Assembly: GCA_945862035.1 (NCBI GenBank)
Contig: CAMAXB010000102.1
Location: 1 to 9,634, forward strand
Origin: Opitutus sp. GAS368
Lineage (GTDB): Bacteria > Verrucomicrobiota > Verrucomicrobiia > Opitutales > Opitutaceae
Direction: 5' to 3'
Length of the DNA: 9,634 nucleotides
Shown: in pieces, positions 1 to 6,862 of the stretch
Layout of the letters: every line of letters starts with the position of its first letter
Numbering within the stretch: the stretch's first letter is position 1
The notes under the pieces: model-generated
Databases searched by the model: none
Told to the model about the DNA's origin: nothing
Seen by the model: the letters and a program-made list of their open reading frames with translations, nothing else
Program-made: the position numbers and the translations under genes

Positions 1-135
1 CGTTCGGTCACCGTGCCGGATGCGGCCGTGCAGGTGGACAAGATCACGGCCGCCTATGAAAACGGCATTCTCACCGTCACGCTGCCGAAGCGTGAGGAGA
101 GCAAGCCGCGCAAGGTGACCGTGGCCGTCAAGTGA
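1..135 (+). CDS. Hsp20 small heat-shock protein, C-terminal end (5' part outside window)
   Basis: Open from the first base to a TGA at 133-135, giving the last 44 residues of an alpha-crystallin-domain chaperone. Visible hallmarks are the family's G-x-L motif in the last strand of the domain (ENGILTVTLPK) followed by a basic tail with alternating valines (RKVTVAVK). That tail corresponds to the I-x-I/V element with which small heat-shock proteins dock onto a neighbouring subunit when they oligomerise. Proteins of this family are cytosolic ATP-independent holdases that keep unfolding clients soluble. A second Hsp20 gene starts 41 nt downstream on the same strand, so the two are probably co-transcribed. 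The promoter and N-terminus lie outside the window. Confidence 0.9.
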   Translation, partial: RSVTVPDAAVQVDKITAAYENGILTVTLPKREESKPRKVTVAVK

Positions 136-176
136 AGTCCGAATTCCTCATCACCCTTCATCAAGGAGACAATCCC

Positions 177-584
177 ATGAGCCTGTTCCAATCCCTCGTT
201 TCACCCTTCGCGCGTGGTTCGTCCGCTCCGACGGCCAGCCCCGCCAAACTTGAGTCGGTTCCTTCGTTGCACCCGCTCGATGAGATCAAGGAGGCGGCCG
301 ATGCCTTCGGCCTGGTTGTGCACCTCCCGGGCGTCGCCAAGGAGGACCTTGAGATTACCGCGGAAGACGACGTGCTGCGCATTGTGGGCCGTCGCGGCTG
401 GAAGTGTCCGGAGAGCTGGATCCCTCTTTACCGCGAGAGCACGGATGTCCCGTATGAGCTGGTGCTGCGCCATGACCACGCGCTTGCGTTGGAGCGGGTG
501 CGCGCGGAGCTCAAGGACGGCGTGCTGCGGGTGTCGCTGCCGAAGACGGAGGCAGTCAAACGACGCAAGATTGCGGTCGCTTGA
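177..584 (+). CDS. Hsp20/alpha-crystallin small heat-shock protein (second of a tandem pair)
   Basis: 135-residue small heat-shock protein, a normal length for the family. The ATG at 177 is chosen because a good ribosome-binding site (AAGGAG, 163-168) lies 8 nt upstream; an in-frame GTG at 132 would overlap the preceding gene and lacks such a site. The N-terminal arm covers about residues 1-33 and the alpha-crystallin domain about 34-123. The domain carries the PGV-x-x-EDLEI strand near 51-60 and the conserved G-V-L of the last strand at 115-117 followed by LPK. The C-terminal docking motif I-A-V is at 132-134. Expected role: cytosolic ATP-independent holdase. It differs clearly from the upstream Hsp20 in its tail and carries a W-K-C-P-E-S-W segment at about 75-81, so the two may form distinct or mixed oligomers (inference). 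A strong terminator follows at 627-654. Confidence 0.93.
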   Translation: MSLFQSLVSPFARGSSAPTASPAKLESVPSLHPLDEIKEAADAFGLVVHLPGVAKEDLEITAEDDVLRIVGRRGWKCPESWIPLYRESTDVPYELVLRHDHALALERVRAELKDGVLRVSLPKTEAVKRRKIAVA

Positions 585-626
585 TCGAGGTGCGGGCCGT
601 GGCGTGCGCGGCCTGCCGCAAAATCG

Positions 627-654
627 GCCGGACCCGCTAGGGTCCGGCTTTTTT
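627..654 (+). terminator. Rho-independent terminator of the Hsp20 pair
   Basis: A perfect 9-bp GC-rich stem (GCCGGACCC at 627-635 pairing with GGGTCCGGC at 640-648), a 4-nt loop GCTA and then six T residues (649-654). It lies 43 nt after the second Hsp20 stop codon and 38 nt before the next start, so it separates the Hsp20 unit from the following genes. Confidence 0.9.
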
Positions 655-691
655 CTTGGGATTGCGCCGCAGGATTCCCAGCATACCTGGC

Positions 692-1339
692 ATGGATAAC
701 CTTGGTCCGGTGCTGATTGTGCTGACCCTTGCGGGCGGCATTCCCCTGCTGATTGCGTGGGTGGGAGCGCGGGCCTCGGCGACCGCGCGGCGGAACGGGC
801 AGGCCTTGGCGGACCGGCTGGGGCTGGCGTTGGAACCGGCGCAGCCGAAGTTCGGAAGGTTTTACCCGGCGCCGAAAGCCAGTGGGATGATTCGGGGCAA
901 GCGAGCGGCGTTTTTTTCGTTTGCAACGGGGTCGGGCAAATCGCGCGTCATTTGGGCAGCCATGGCGATCACGCCGGTGGCGGCGGGGGGGCTGACCTTT
1001 GCGATTGATCGGCAGGGGATTTTGACGCGGCTGGGCGAATTGTTCGGGACAAAGGAAGTGCAGGTGGGTGATCCCGCCTTTGACGCCGCTTGGTTTATTC
1101 AGACAAATCAGCCGGAGTTTTTTCGCGCGGCCTTCCTGCCGGAGTTGCGGGCGAAACTCGCCGCGCTGTACGACCAAGGCCAGCTCCGAGGTGGCCTAGG
1201 GCTCAAGGACGGTGTCGTGATGTACAAGGAGCAGGGCGCCTTTCATCAGGAGGCCCAGTGCGCGTGCTTGGCTGGTGTCGTCGACCTCGCGTGCGATCTT
1301 GCGGATGTGGCCGAGGTTTGGGCGAAAGGGGCCCGATGA
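692..1339 (+). CDS. Unrecognised membrane-anchored protein (weak DUF3137-like flavour)
   Basis: 215 residues. I do not recognise the family with confidence. There is one clear N-terminal membrane helix (about residues 5-24), then a basic stretch (RARASATARR-type composition), so the rest is probably cytoplasmic with the helix as anchor. A second, weaker hydrophobic segment lies at about 86-105. The segment at 122-150 contains a V-G-D-P-A-F-D-x-x-W-F-I pattern that recalls DUF3137-type proteins, in which such a stretch precedes an alpha/beta core; this is only an impression. The C-terminal part has three cysteines (190, 192, 201). The ATG at 692 is preferred to an in-frame TTG at 656 because that one sits directly behind the terminator T-tract; no strong ribosome-binding site is visible for either. 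The stop overlaps the next gene's ATG by 4 nt, so the pair is probably translationally coupled. Confidence 0.75.
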   Translation: MDNLGPVLIVLTLAGGIPLLIAWVGARASATARRNGQALADRLGLALEPAQPKFGRFYPAPKASGMIRGKRAAFFSFATGSGKSRVIWAAMAITPVAAGGLTFAIDRQGILTRLGELFGTKEVQVGDPAFDAAWFIQTNQPEFFRAAFLPELRAKLAALYDQGQLRGGLGLKDGVVMYKEQGAFHQEAQCACLAGVVDLACDLADVAEVWAKGAR

Positions 1340-1815
1340 GCGCGGAGACCGTGAATGGCGGACCGGAACCTGACCTGAGTCCCTCGCGGGAGGGATCCGC
1401 GATTGGCGCGGTGTTGTTCTTTGACGGGGAATGCGGCCTGTGCAATGGGGTGGTGCGGATCCTGATCCGTTTGGACCGGACGGGTCGCCTCCACTACGCG
1501 CCGCTGCAGGGGGCCTCGGCGCAGGCCTACCTGCGGACGCACGGCTTGCCGACGGAGGATTTCGACAGCCTGATTTTCGTCCCGGACTGGTCGCGGCGCG
1601 ATCGCGCGGACCATCTGATGCGAACGGACGGGGTGGTCGGGGCCCTGCGCGCGGTGGGTGGTTTGTCTACCCCGCTGGCCTGGATCGGGATCCTGCCCCG
1701 CGTTTGGCGGGATGCGGCGTACGCGGGAGTGGCGCGGGTCCGCTACCGCGTATTCGGGGTCTGGCGTCCGCGTCCGCTGGGGCGGTCCGAGTGGGCCGCG
1801 CGCTTCCTGCCTTGA
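1336..1815 (+). CDS. DUF393 / DCC-family thiol-disulfide oxidoreductase-like protein
   Basis: 159 residues, usual length for the family. After a polar leader of about 25 residues comes a hydrophobic strand ending in the family signature F-D-G-E-C-G-L-C-N, with D30 and the CxxC pair at C33 and C36. It continues with a helix (VVRILIRLDR) and the conserved Y-A-P-L-Q-G strand that gives DCC proteins their thioredoxin-like look. The later part shows the typical pattern of a D-G-V-V-G-AL segment and a W-I-G-x-LP-R-x-W-R-D helix near the C-terminus. DUF393 proteins are predicted thiol-disulfide oxidoreductases, but substrates are generally unknown. The start ATG overlaps the stop of the upstream membrane-protein gene (ATGA at 1336-1339), implying a two-gene operon. 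No separate promoter is visible. Confidence 0.88.
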   Translation: MSAETVNGGPEPDLSPSREGSAIGAVLFFDGECGLCNGVVRILIRLDRTGRLHYAPLQGASAQAYLRTHGLPTEDFDSLIFVPDWSRRDRADHLMRTDGVVGALRAVGGLSTPLAWIGILPRVWRDAAYAGVARVRYRVFGVWRPRPLGRSEWAARFLP

Positions 1816-1837
1816 GGTTTGATTGAACCGGAAAGGG

Positions 1838-1857
1838 AGCGGCTTTCTCGAGCCGCT
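1838..1857. terminator. Possible hairpin terminator between convergent genes
   Basis: A perfect 7-bp stem (AGCGGCT at 1838-1844, AGCCGCT at 1851-1857) with a 6-nt loop, 23 nt after the DUF393-family stop codon. It lacks a proper T-tract on the plus strand (only TTGATTG follows), and on the minus strand it is followed by C-rich sequence with three T residues. It may weakly stop transcription from the plus-strand operon, or it may only be a stable hairpin in the convergent gap 1816-1958. I see no gene in that gap. Confidence 0.35.
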
Positions 1858-1925
1858 TGATTGAATCCCGTGGCTGCGGGAGCCAAGCCAATGCGTTGAG
1901 GGCAACGCGTTCCATCGGCGGACCG

Positions 1926-1945
1926 AAAAAGAGCGCTGATTGCGC
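1926..1945 (-). terminator. Weak candidate terminator of terC-like gene
   Basis: Read on the minus strand just after the terC-like stop codon, a short GCGC stem (4 bp, loop AATCA) is followed by TC and five T residues (1930-1926). Immediately upstream, at 1944-1957, is another small hairpin (GCGTT, loop TTCG, AACGC). The stems are short, so intrinsic termination here is plausible but weak. Confidence 0.3.
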
Positions 1946-1958
1946 GTTCGAAAACGCC

Positions 1959-2879
1959 TTATGCCTTCTTCTCTGGAATCAGCAGGGACGCGCCGATGGA
2001 CACGGCGAGCGTCAGGGCGATCACGCCGAGCGAAATCCCGATCGAGACATGGTAGATTGAAGAGATCAGCATCTTGACCCCGATAAAGGCCAGGATGAAG
2101 GAAAGGCCGAGCCCGAGATAGCGGAAGAGACCCATGACGCCGCTGAGGGCGAAATAGAGGGAACGCAGGCCGAGGATCGCGAAGATGTTTGAAGTAAAGA
2201 CGATGAAGGGATCGCTGGTGATCGCGAGCACGGCGGGGATGGAGTCGAGGGCGAAGGCCACATCGGTGGTCTCAATGACGAGCAGCACGATGAACAGCGG
2301 GGTAGCCATCTTTTTGCCATGGTGGATCGCGAAGAACTGACCCTCGACGTACTTTGGGGTTACGGCGAAGAACTTCCGGAACAGGCGGACGGCGATGTTC
2401 TTTTCCGGGTCGAGCTCCTCCTTTTTGGGCAGGGCCATCTTGATTCCGGTGATCACAAGGAAGGCGCCGAACACGTAAATGAGCCAGTGAAAGCGCTCCA
2501 ACAGGCTGATGCCGGCGAAGATAAAGAGGAGGCGCATCACCGCGGCACCGACGATGCCCCAGAACAGCACGCGATGCTGGTGGCGCGGCGGGACCTTGAA
2601 GTAGGTGAACACCACGATGAAAACGAAGACATTGTCCACGCTCAGGCAGATCTCGATCAGGTAGCCGGTGAAGAACTCCAGCGCCGACTTAGGCCCGAGC
2701 CACTTCCACACGATGCCATTGAAGATCATCGCGAGGGTGAACCAGACACCGCACCAGCCGAGCGCCTCCTTCATCTTGATGTCGTGCGACTTCCGGTGGA
2801 AAACACCGAGGTCGAGCGCGAGCATCGCGACGATGAAGAGGAGAAAGGCACCCCAGGCCCAGAGTGGCAGAGCGTTCAT
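1959..2879 (-). CDS. TerC/Alx-family integral membrane protein
   Basis: 306 residues with about eight to nine membrane helices, a standard length for this family. The family fingerprints are present: the opening PLWAW helix leading into MLALDLGVFHRK with D23 in the membrane; the EICLSVDNVFVF segment (E77, D82); and the ETTDVAFALDSIPAV segment (E203, D206, D212), whose acidic residues are thought to coordinate metal. Members include E. coli Alx, linked to manganese homeostasis and alkaline pH, and TerC of tellurite-resistance loci. Here no other ter genes are nearby, so a housekeeping metal-handling role is more likely than tellurite resistance (inference). The ATG at 2879 is chosen because the protein then begins as family members do; a TTG ten codons upstream is possible. 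No clear ribosome-binding site is seen. It is divergent from the mscS-like gene. Confidence 0.92.
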   Translation of the reverse strand: MNALPLWAWGAFLLFIVAMLALDLGVFHRKSHDIKMKEALGWCGVWFTLAMIFNGIVWKWLGPKSALEFFTGYLIEICLSVDNVFVFIVVFTYFKVPPRHQHRVLFWGIVGAAVMRLLFIFAGISLLERFHWLIYVFGAFLVITGIKMALPKKEELDPEKNIAVRLFRKFFAVTPKYVEGQFFAIHHGKKMATPLFIVLLVIETTDVAFALDSIPAVLAITSDPFIVFTSNIFAILGLRSLYFALSGVMGLFRYLGLGLSFILAFIGVKMLISSIYHVSIGISLGVIALTLAVSIGASLLIPEKKA

Positions 2880-2946
2880 GAGTGAAAAATTGAGGCACAG
2901 TGTGCGCAACCTGAACCGGTGGGGGCAAGCCTGCGGTGCGTGTGGG

Positions 2947-2977
2947 TTGACAGGAAGCGACCGGCCAACGCAATAAA
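2947..2977 (+). promoter_or_regulatory. Possible sigma-70-type promoter for the mscS-like gene
   Basis: A perfect -35 consensus TTGACA at 2947-2952 lies in the 103-bp divergent intergenic region. The best -10 match is AATAAA at 2972-2977 (4 of 6 to TATAAT) with a long 19-bp spacer. Transcription would begin close to the annotated ATG at 2983, giving a nearly leaderless mRNA or pointing to a later start codon. Only the -35 element is convincing. Confidence 0.3.
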
Positions 2978-2982
2978 GGGGG

Positions 2983-4275
2983 ATGTGGGCACTTCGAATC
3001 TTCGGCCATGCGATGATCTTGCCGGCTCTGGCCGGAGTGATGTGGGCGCAGGATTCTGTTCCCGGAGCGGCGAGCAGCGCCGCTCATACGACGGCGGCCG
3101 CTGCGGCGGTCGCGACGGGGCAGGTGGAAGCCCGGGTCCCCGATTTTCTGGAGTATCTGGTGGATGCTCTGCTCGCCCTTTTTGATGTACGGGGGAGCGG
3201 CAACACCTGGCAGCATTACGGCATCGCGGCCCTGCTCTTGGTCGGTTCGTTCCTCCTGCGACGGGTGGGCGCCACGATTTTCTTCGTCTTTTTCAAGAAG
3301 CTGGCCGCCAAGACCAAGACCACGCTCGACGACAAGCTGTTCCCGGCGCTGGAGGATCCAGTCAAGGCGATCATCGCCCTGCTCGGCGCATACGCCGCGG
3401 TTAGGGTCCTGAAGCTTTCCCCTCAGGTCGATGTGGTTCTCGCCCATGCGGCGACCGTGGCTTTCTCGTGCGCCCTCTTTTGGCTGTTCCTGCGGGCCTT
3501 CAACACGGTACTCGATCACCTGCACGAGATCACCCGCGAGCGCCAGCTGGGGGTCGCGGCGTTCATGCCCTGGATCAAAAAGACCCTGGTGGTGATGTTT
3601 GTCGTGTTCGGTGTCCTCCTGATCGCGCAAAGCGTGGGGGCGGATGTGAAGGCGTTTCTTGCCGGCCTAGGGATCGGGGGCTTGGCTTTCGCCCTGGCCG
3701 CGCAGGACACGATTGCGAACCTGTTTGGCTCGGTCGTCGTCGCGATCGACCAACCTTTCAAGGTGGGGGAGACGGTCCAGATTGGCTCCCACTTGGGCTT
3801 GGTTGAAGACATTGGCCTGCGTTCCACCAAGCTGAGGACCCTCGCCAAGGCCCTGATCACGATTCCCAACAAGACCGTCGCAGCGGAAGCGATCACGAAT
3901 CTCTCCCGCTTCACCCAGCGGCGCGTCGAGCAGGTGATCGGCCTGACTTACGATACCCCTGCCGACAAAATGGAGGCGATCGTCGGGGAGCTAAGGGCGA
4001 TCATTCTCGCACAACCGGAGGTCGACCCTGCCTCCGTCATGGTTTGCTTTCGCGATTACAGCGCCTCGTCGCTCGACATCTGGGTCGTCTACCTGACAAA
4101 GGACCCGGACTTCCTGGCCCACCTGCAGGTTCGGCAGCGCATCAACCTGGCGATGATGCGGGCGGTTCAGGCCCGCGGGTTGTCCTTCGCCTTCCCCTCC
4201 CAGACGGTTTACCTTGAGGGTGAGGTGGCTCGTCGGCTCGCTTCTGGGGGAAATCCGGCCAAGCCCGTTACTTGA
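2983..4275 (+). CDS. MscS-family small-conductance mechanosensitive channel
   Basis: 430 residues. An N-terminal signal-peptide-like segment (1-21, ending VMWA before QDS) is followed by a low-complexity Ala/Thr linker. Hydrophobic helices then lie at about 79-104, 125-142, 150-172 and 200-217. The pore-lining helix at about 222-250 is rich in Gly and Ala (AGLGIGGLAFALAAQ) and is followed by the conserved DTIANLFGS turn. The MscS beta domain follows with QPFKVGETVQIG, the VEDIGLRSTKLRT strand and IPN, then the C-terminal alpha/beta domain. As in E. coli MscS and its larger relatives, it should gate under membrane tension to release osmolytes during osmotic downshock. It has more transmembrane helices than E. 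coli MscS, as many family members do. ATG 2983 has a purine-rich AAAGGGGG directly abutting it, which is too close for an ideal site; ATG 3013 is an alternative that would shorten the signal peptide. Confidence 0.93.
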   Translation: MWALRIFGHAMILPALAGVMWAQDSVPGAASSAAHTTAAAAAVATGQVEARVPDFLEYLVDALLALFDVRGSGNTWQHYGIAALLLVGSFLLRRVGATIFFVFFKKLAAKTKTTLDDKLFPALEDPVKAIIALLGAYAAVRVLKLSPQVDVVLAHAATVAFSCALFWLFLRAFNTVLDHLHEITRERQLGVAAFMPWIKKTLVVMFVVFGVLLIAQSVGADVKAFLAGLGIGGLAFALAAQDTIANLFGSVVVAIDQPFKVGETVQIGSHLGLVEDIGLRSTKLRTLAKALITIPNKTVAAEAITNLSRFTQRRVEQVIGLTYDTPADKMEAIVGELRAIILAQPEVDPASVMVCFRDYSASSLDIWVVYLTKDPDFLAHLQVRQRINLAMMRAVQARGLSFAFPSQTVYLEGEVARRLASGGNPAKPVT

Positions 4276-4308
4276 CCGCCCCCGGGCACGTCATACCCTG
4301 TTCCGGCC

Positions 4309-4872
4309 ATGGCGTCGTCTCGCACCCTCCTTCTTGGTTCCCTTCTGGCCCTCGCGCTCGGCGTGCGGGGTGGGGCGCAGGAATTGGCGGCGGATTCCCC
4401 TTTCCTCCCGGGCGCGAGCGCGGTGGAGGGTCCGACCGAGAACGCGCCCCTAGAGCTGCGCGGCATTGTGGGCACCGGCGCGACCCGCCTGTTCAATCTC
4501 TTTGACCCGTCGACTAAGCAGAGTCGTTGGGTAGGCCTCGATGAGCCGGGCCATAGTTTCACCGTCAAGGCCCACGACGAGGCATCGGACGCGGTCACGA
4601 TCGACTATGCCGGCCGCGTCCTGAGCCTGCGCCTGCCCGAGTCCCGGATCACCCCGCTGGCGCTGGCGGCGTTGCCGGCGCCCGGAACCGGCAATAATCG
4701 CGGCCGGCGTCCCGACAACGCCGACAACGCGGCCGGCGCGCCGTCGGCGCCGCGTGAGCTTACCCCGGAAGAGGCCAAGCGCCTCGAGAATGTCGCGACC
4801 GAAGTCGCGCGTCGTCGCGCGCTGCGCAACACGACACAAGGCGGAGCGCCGCCGGCCCCCGCGACCCGCTGA
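4309..4872 (+). CDS. Small exported protein of unknown family
   Basis: 187 residues. Residues 1-23 form a Sec signal peptide: a short polar start with R5, a Leu/Ala-rich core, and G-G-A before Q24 as a likely signal peptidase I site. Residues about 48-115 form a compact, strand-rich segment (LELRGIVGTGATRLFNLFD, then RWVGLDEPG, VTIDYAGRVLSLRLPES). Its rhythm of a leading L-x-GIV strand, a W-V-GL turn and a final G-R-x-LSLRL strand resembles the small PilP/GspC-type periplasmic beta domains; this is a resemblance only. Residues about 125-187 are Pro/Ala/Arg-rich, with one predicted helix at 152-172 (TPEEAKRLENVATEVARR), so this tail is probably partly disordered. It lies 33 nt after the mscS-like gene and 85 nt before the ABC exporter genes on the same strand. 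It could be part of either transcription unit. No recognised function. Confidence 0.75.
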   Translation: MASSRTLLLGSLLALALGVRGGAQELAADSPFLPGASAVEGPTENAPLELRGIVGTGATRLFNLFDPSTKQSRWVGLDEPGHSFTVKAHDEASDAVTIDYAGRVLSLRLPESRITPLALAALPAPGTGNNRGRRPDNADNAAGAPSAPRELTPEEAKRLENVATEVARRRALRNTTQGGAPPAPATR

Positions 4873-4957
4873 TTGCTGGTCTTGGGGCGGGTGCCCACCG
4901 AGGGAGGCCGAGAAAAGACGTGCGCCACCCAAGCGGGTTCTTAGGGTCGGTCGTTCC

Positions 4958-6862
4958 ATGCCGTCCGATCCCAAGTCCATTGAGCGCCAGGCCGAGCCCG
5001 GCAACTGGCAGCTTGTGGTGCGGTTGACCGGTCTGGCGTGGCGCTATCGGCGACGGTGTTTGCAGGTACTTGGATTGCAGTTGGTTCTGCTCACGCTCGG
5101 CCTGAGTGGGCTCAGCCTGACGGGCATCGGTATTGATTACATCCGCCATGAATTGGGCACGCGCGGGGTGGGCGAGGTTGTCGCCCGGCCCGACGGGATT
5201 TTCGGCCTGCACCTGCCCGACGTCTGGTCGGGGACGCAGGTGATTGCGGTGATCGCGGGGTGCATTCTCGCGCTGGCGCTCGTTCGCGCATTTCTCAACT
5301 ACGCCTACACGATTTCGGTCAACCGGTTGGTGCAGCAGCATCTGGTGATCGATCTGCGGGCCGAGATCTACGACAAGCTCCAGCGGCTCAGCTTTCGTTT
5401 CTTTGACGCCAACACGACCGGGTCGATCATCACGCGGGTGACGGGGGATGTGCAGGCGGTGCGCATGTTTGTGGATCAGGTGCTTATCCAGGGCGTGATC
5501 ATGGGGGTGTCGTTGACGGTCTACCTCGTCTACATGCTGAGCCTGAGCCCGGGCCTCACGCTGGCCTGCCTCGCCACGACCCCGGTGCTTGCGCTGATGA
5601 CGGCGTGGTTCTCCCGCATCATCCAACCACGCTACCGGCGAAACCGGGATTTGGTCGACAAGCTGGTCCAGCATTTTGCCGAGAGCATCCAGGGTATTCA
5701 GGTCATCAAGGGCTTTGGCCGCGAGGCCGAGGATCGGGCGGCGTTCGAGGTGCGCAATCGCGAGGTGTTTGAGCAGCAGCGCGGGATTTTCTGGCGCGTG
5801 AGCCTATTTTCCCCGGCGGTGGGCTTCCTGACGCGGGTCAACATGATGGTGCTGCTTGGTTATGGGGGCTGGCAGGTAATCCAAGGCGACCTGCCGCTGG
5901 GGGCCGGCCTCGTCGTCTTCGCGGGCCTGCTGGAGCAGTTCTCCGGTCAGATCAATCAGATCGCGACCATCACGAGCAGCATCCAGCAGTCGCTGGTGGG
6001 GGCCCGGCGCGTCTTCGAGATTCTTGACGCCAAGGTGGAGGTCATCAGCGCTCCGGACGCGATCCGCCGGCCGCGATTCGAGGGCGCGGTGCGCTTTGAA
6101 GGAGTCCGCTTCGGCTACCGCGGGGCGGGCATTGATTCACCCGTCCTGCACGACATCAATCTCGAGGTGAAGCCGGGGCAATGCGTGGCCATTCTCGGAG
6201 CCACAGGCGCGGGCAAGAGCGTGCTGATGGGCCTGATCCCGCGCTTTCACGATCCGGACGGCGGGCGCATTCTGATCGACGGCTTCGACGCCCGGACGCT
6301 GCACCTCGACGACCTGCGGCGGAACATCGGCATCGTCTTTCAGGAGAGCTTCCTTTTCTCAAACACCATCGCGGCCAACATCGCCTTCGGTCATCCCGGG
6401 GCAACGCGCGAGCAGATCGTCAAGGCGGCGAAGATCGCGGCGGCGGACGAGTTCATCGTGCGCCTGCCGCTCGGGTACGACACGGTGTTGGGCGAGAGTG
6501 GCAGCAGCCTGTCCGGCGGCCAGCGCCAGCGCCTCGCGATCGCCCGGGCCGTGCTGCTGGAGCCGGCGATCCTGCTCCTCGACGATCCGACGGCGGCGAT
6601 CGACAGCGAGACGGAGCAGGAAATCTTCGACGCGCTTGACCGGGCTATCGCCGGTCGCACGACCTTCATCGTCGCCCATCGGCTGAGCACCCTCCGCCGG
6701 GCCGACTTTATCCTCGTAATGGAGGGAGGCCGGATCGTGCAACGCGGCACGCACGAGGAGCTGATCAAACTACCTGGGCCCTACCTGCATGTGGCCAATC
6801 TCCAGCTGGTCGACAGCCGTGAGCTCGCCGAGCTCAAGCTGCGCGAGGAGGGTCTCTCGTGA
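4958..6862 (+). CDS. ABC exporter half-transporter, subunit A (degenerate Walker B)
   Basis: 634 residues with the fused layout of type IV (MsbA/multidrug-like) exporters: a six-helix membrane domain (about 35-355) and an ATPase domain (about 374-630). ATPase motifs are Walker A GATGAGKS at 414-421, Q-loop Q462, signature LSGGQ at 518-522, Walker B ILLLD at 538-542, D-loop around 549 and switch histidine H574. The residue after the Walker B aspartate, normally the catalytic glutamate, is Asp (D543, LLLDDP). This is the known mark of the non-hydrolysing site in heterodimeric exporters such as TM287/288, BmrCD or MdlAB. The partner is the gene overlapping its stop by 4 nt. The start at ATG 4958 is preferred because the open frame's further extension to 4754 would overlap the preceding gene by over 100 nt and is Arg/Pro-rich noise. 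No strong ribosome-binding site is visible. Probable location is the inner membrane; the substrate (drug, lipid or peptide) cannot be read from sequence. Confidence 0.95.
   Translation: MPSDPKSIERQAEPGNWQLVVRLTGLAWRYRRRCLQVLGLQLVLLTLGLSGLSLTGIGIDYIRHELGTRGVGEVVARPDGIFGLHLPDVWSGTQVIAVIAGCILALALVRAFLNYAYTISVNRLVQQHLVIDLRAEIYDKLQRLSFRFFDANTTGSIITRVTGDVQAVRMFVDQVLIQGVIMGVSLTVYLVYMLSLSPGLTLACLATTPVLALMTAWFSRIIQPRYRRNRDLVDKLVQHFAESIQGIQVIKGFGREAEDRAAFEVRNREVFEQQRGIFWRVSLFSPAVGFLTRVNMMVLLGYGGWQVIQGDLPLGAGLVVFAGLLEQFSGQINQIATITSSIQQSLVGARRVFEILDAKVEVISAPDAIRRPRFEGAVRFEGVRFGYRGAGIDSPVLHDINLEVKPGQCVAILGATGAGKSVLMGLIPRFHDPDGGRILIDGFDARTLHLDDLRRNIGIVFQESFLFSNTIAANIAFGHPGATREQIVKAAKIAAADEFIVRLPLGYDTVLGESGSSLSGGQRQRLAIARAVLLEPAILLLDDPTAAIDSETEQEIFDALDRAIAGRTTFIVAHRLSTLRRADFILVMEGGRIVQRGTHEELIKLPGPYLHVANLQLVDSRELAELKLREEGLS
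6846..6862 (+). promoter_or_regulatory. Strong Shine-Dalgarno inside upstream gene fixing a GTG start
   Basis: AGGAGG at 6846-6851 lies inside the last codons of subunit A, 7 nt before GTG 6859. The stop TGA of subunit A (6860-6862) overlaps that GTG. This arrangement decides the non-ATG start of subunit B and indicates translational coupling, which would keep the two half-transporters in equal amounts. Confidence 0.8.

Noticed and set aside
929..943. G-S-G-K-S in the unknown protein at 692-1339, suggesting a P-loop
   Set aside because: The glycine required at the first position of the Walker A pattern is missing and no Walker B or other ATPase motif follows.
201..1177. Long minus-strand open frames (201-926, 428-1177)
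   Set aside because: Arg/Pro/Gln-rich translations without motifs, antisense to genes with recognisable domains or good start contexts; typical shadows in GC-rich DNA.
2319..2885. 188-codon plus-strand frame, very rich in Glu, Asp and His
   Set aside because: Exactly antisense to the TerC-like gene, whose conserved membrane motifs explain the sequence; the acidic composition mirrors hydrophobic codons on the other strand.
2880..2982. yybP-ykoY manganese riboswitch before the TerC-like gene
   Set aside because: This riboswitch often precedes Alx/TerC genes, but its conserved GGGGAGUA element and two-helix layout are not found in the 103-bp leader.
2689..3630. 313-codon minus-strand frame spanning the terC-mscS intergenic region
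   Set aside because: It overlaps two well-supported genes and its product has no motif; a charge-rich shadow.
4881..4933. Inverted repeat CTTGGG/CCCAAG before the ABC genes
   Set aside because: Only 6 bp with a 41-nt gap, no T-tract and no promoter-like sequence; within chance expectation for this composition.
4754..4957. 68-codon N-terminal extension of ABC subunit A, in frame and open
   Set aside because: It overlaps the secreted-protein gene by more than 100 nt, is Arg/Pro/Cys-rich like out-of-frame GC-rich sequence, and precedes the normal start of the membrane domain.
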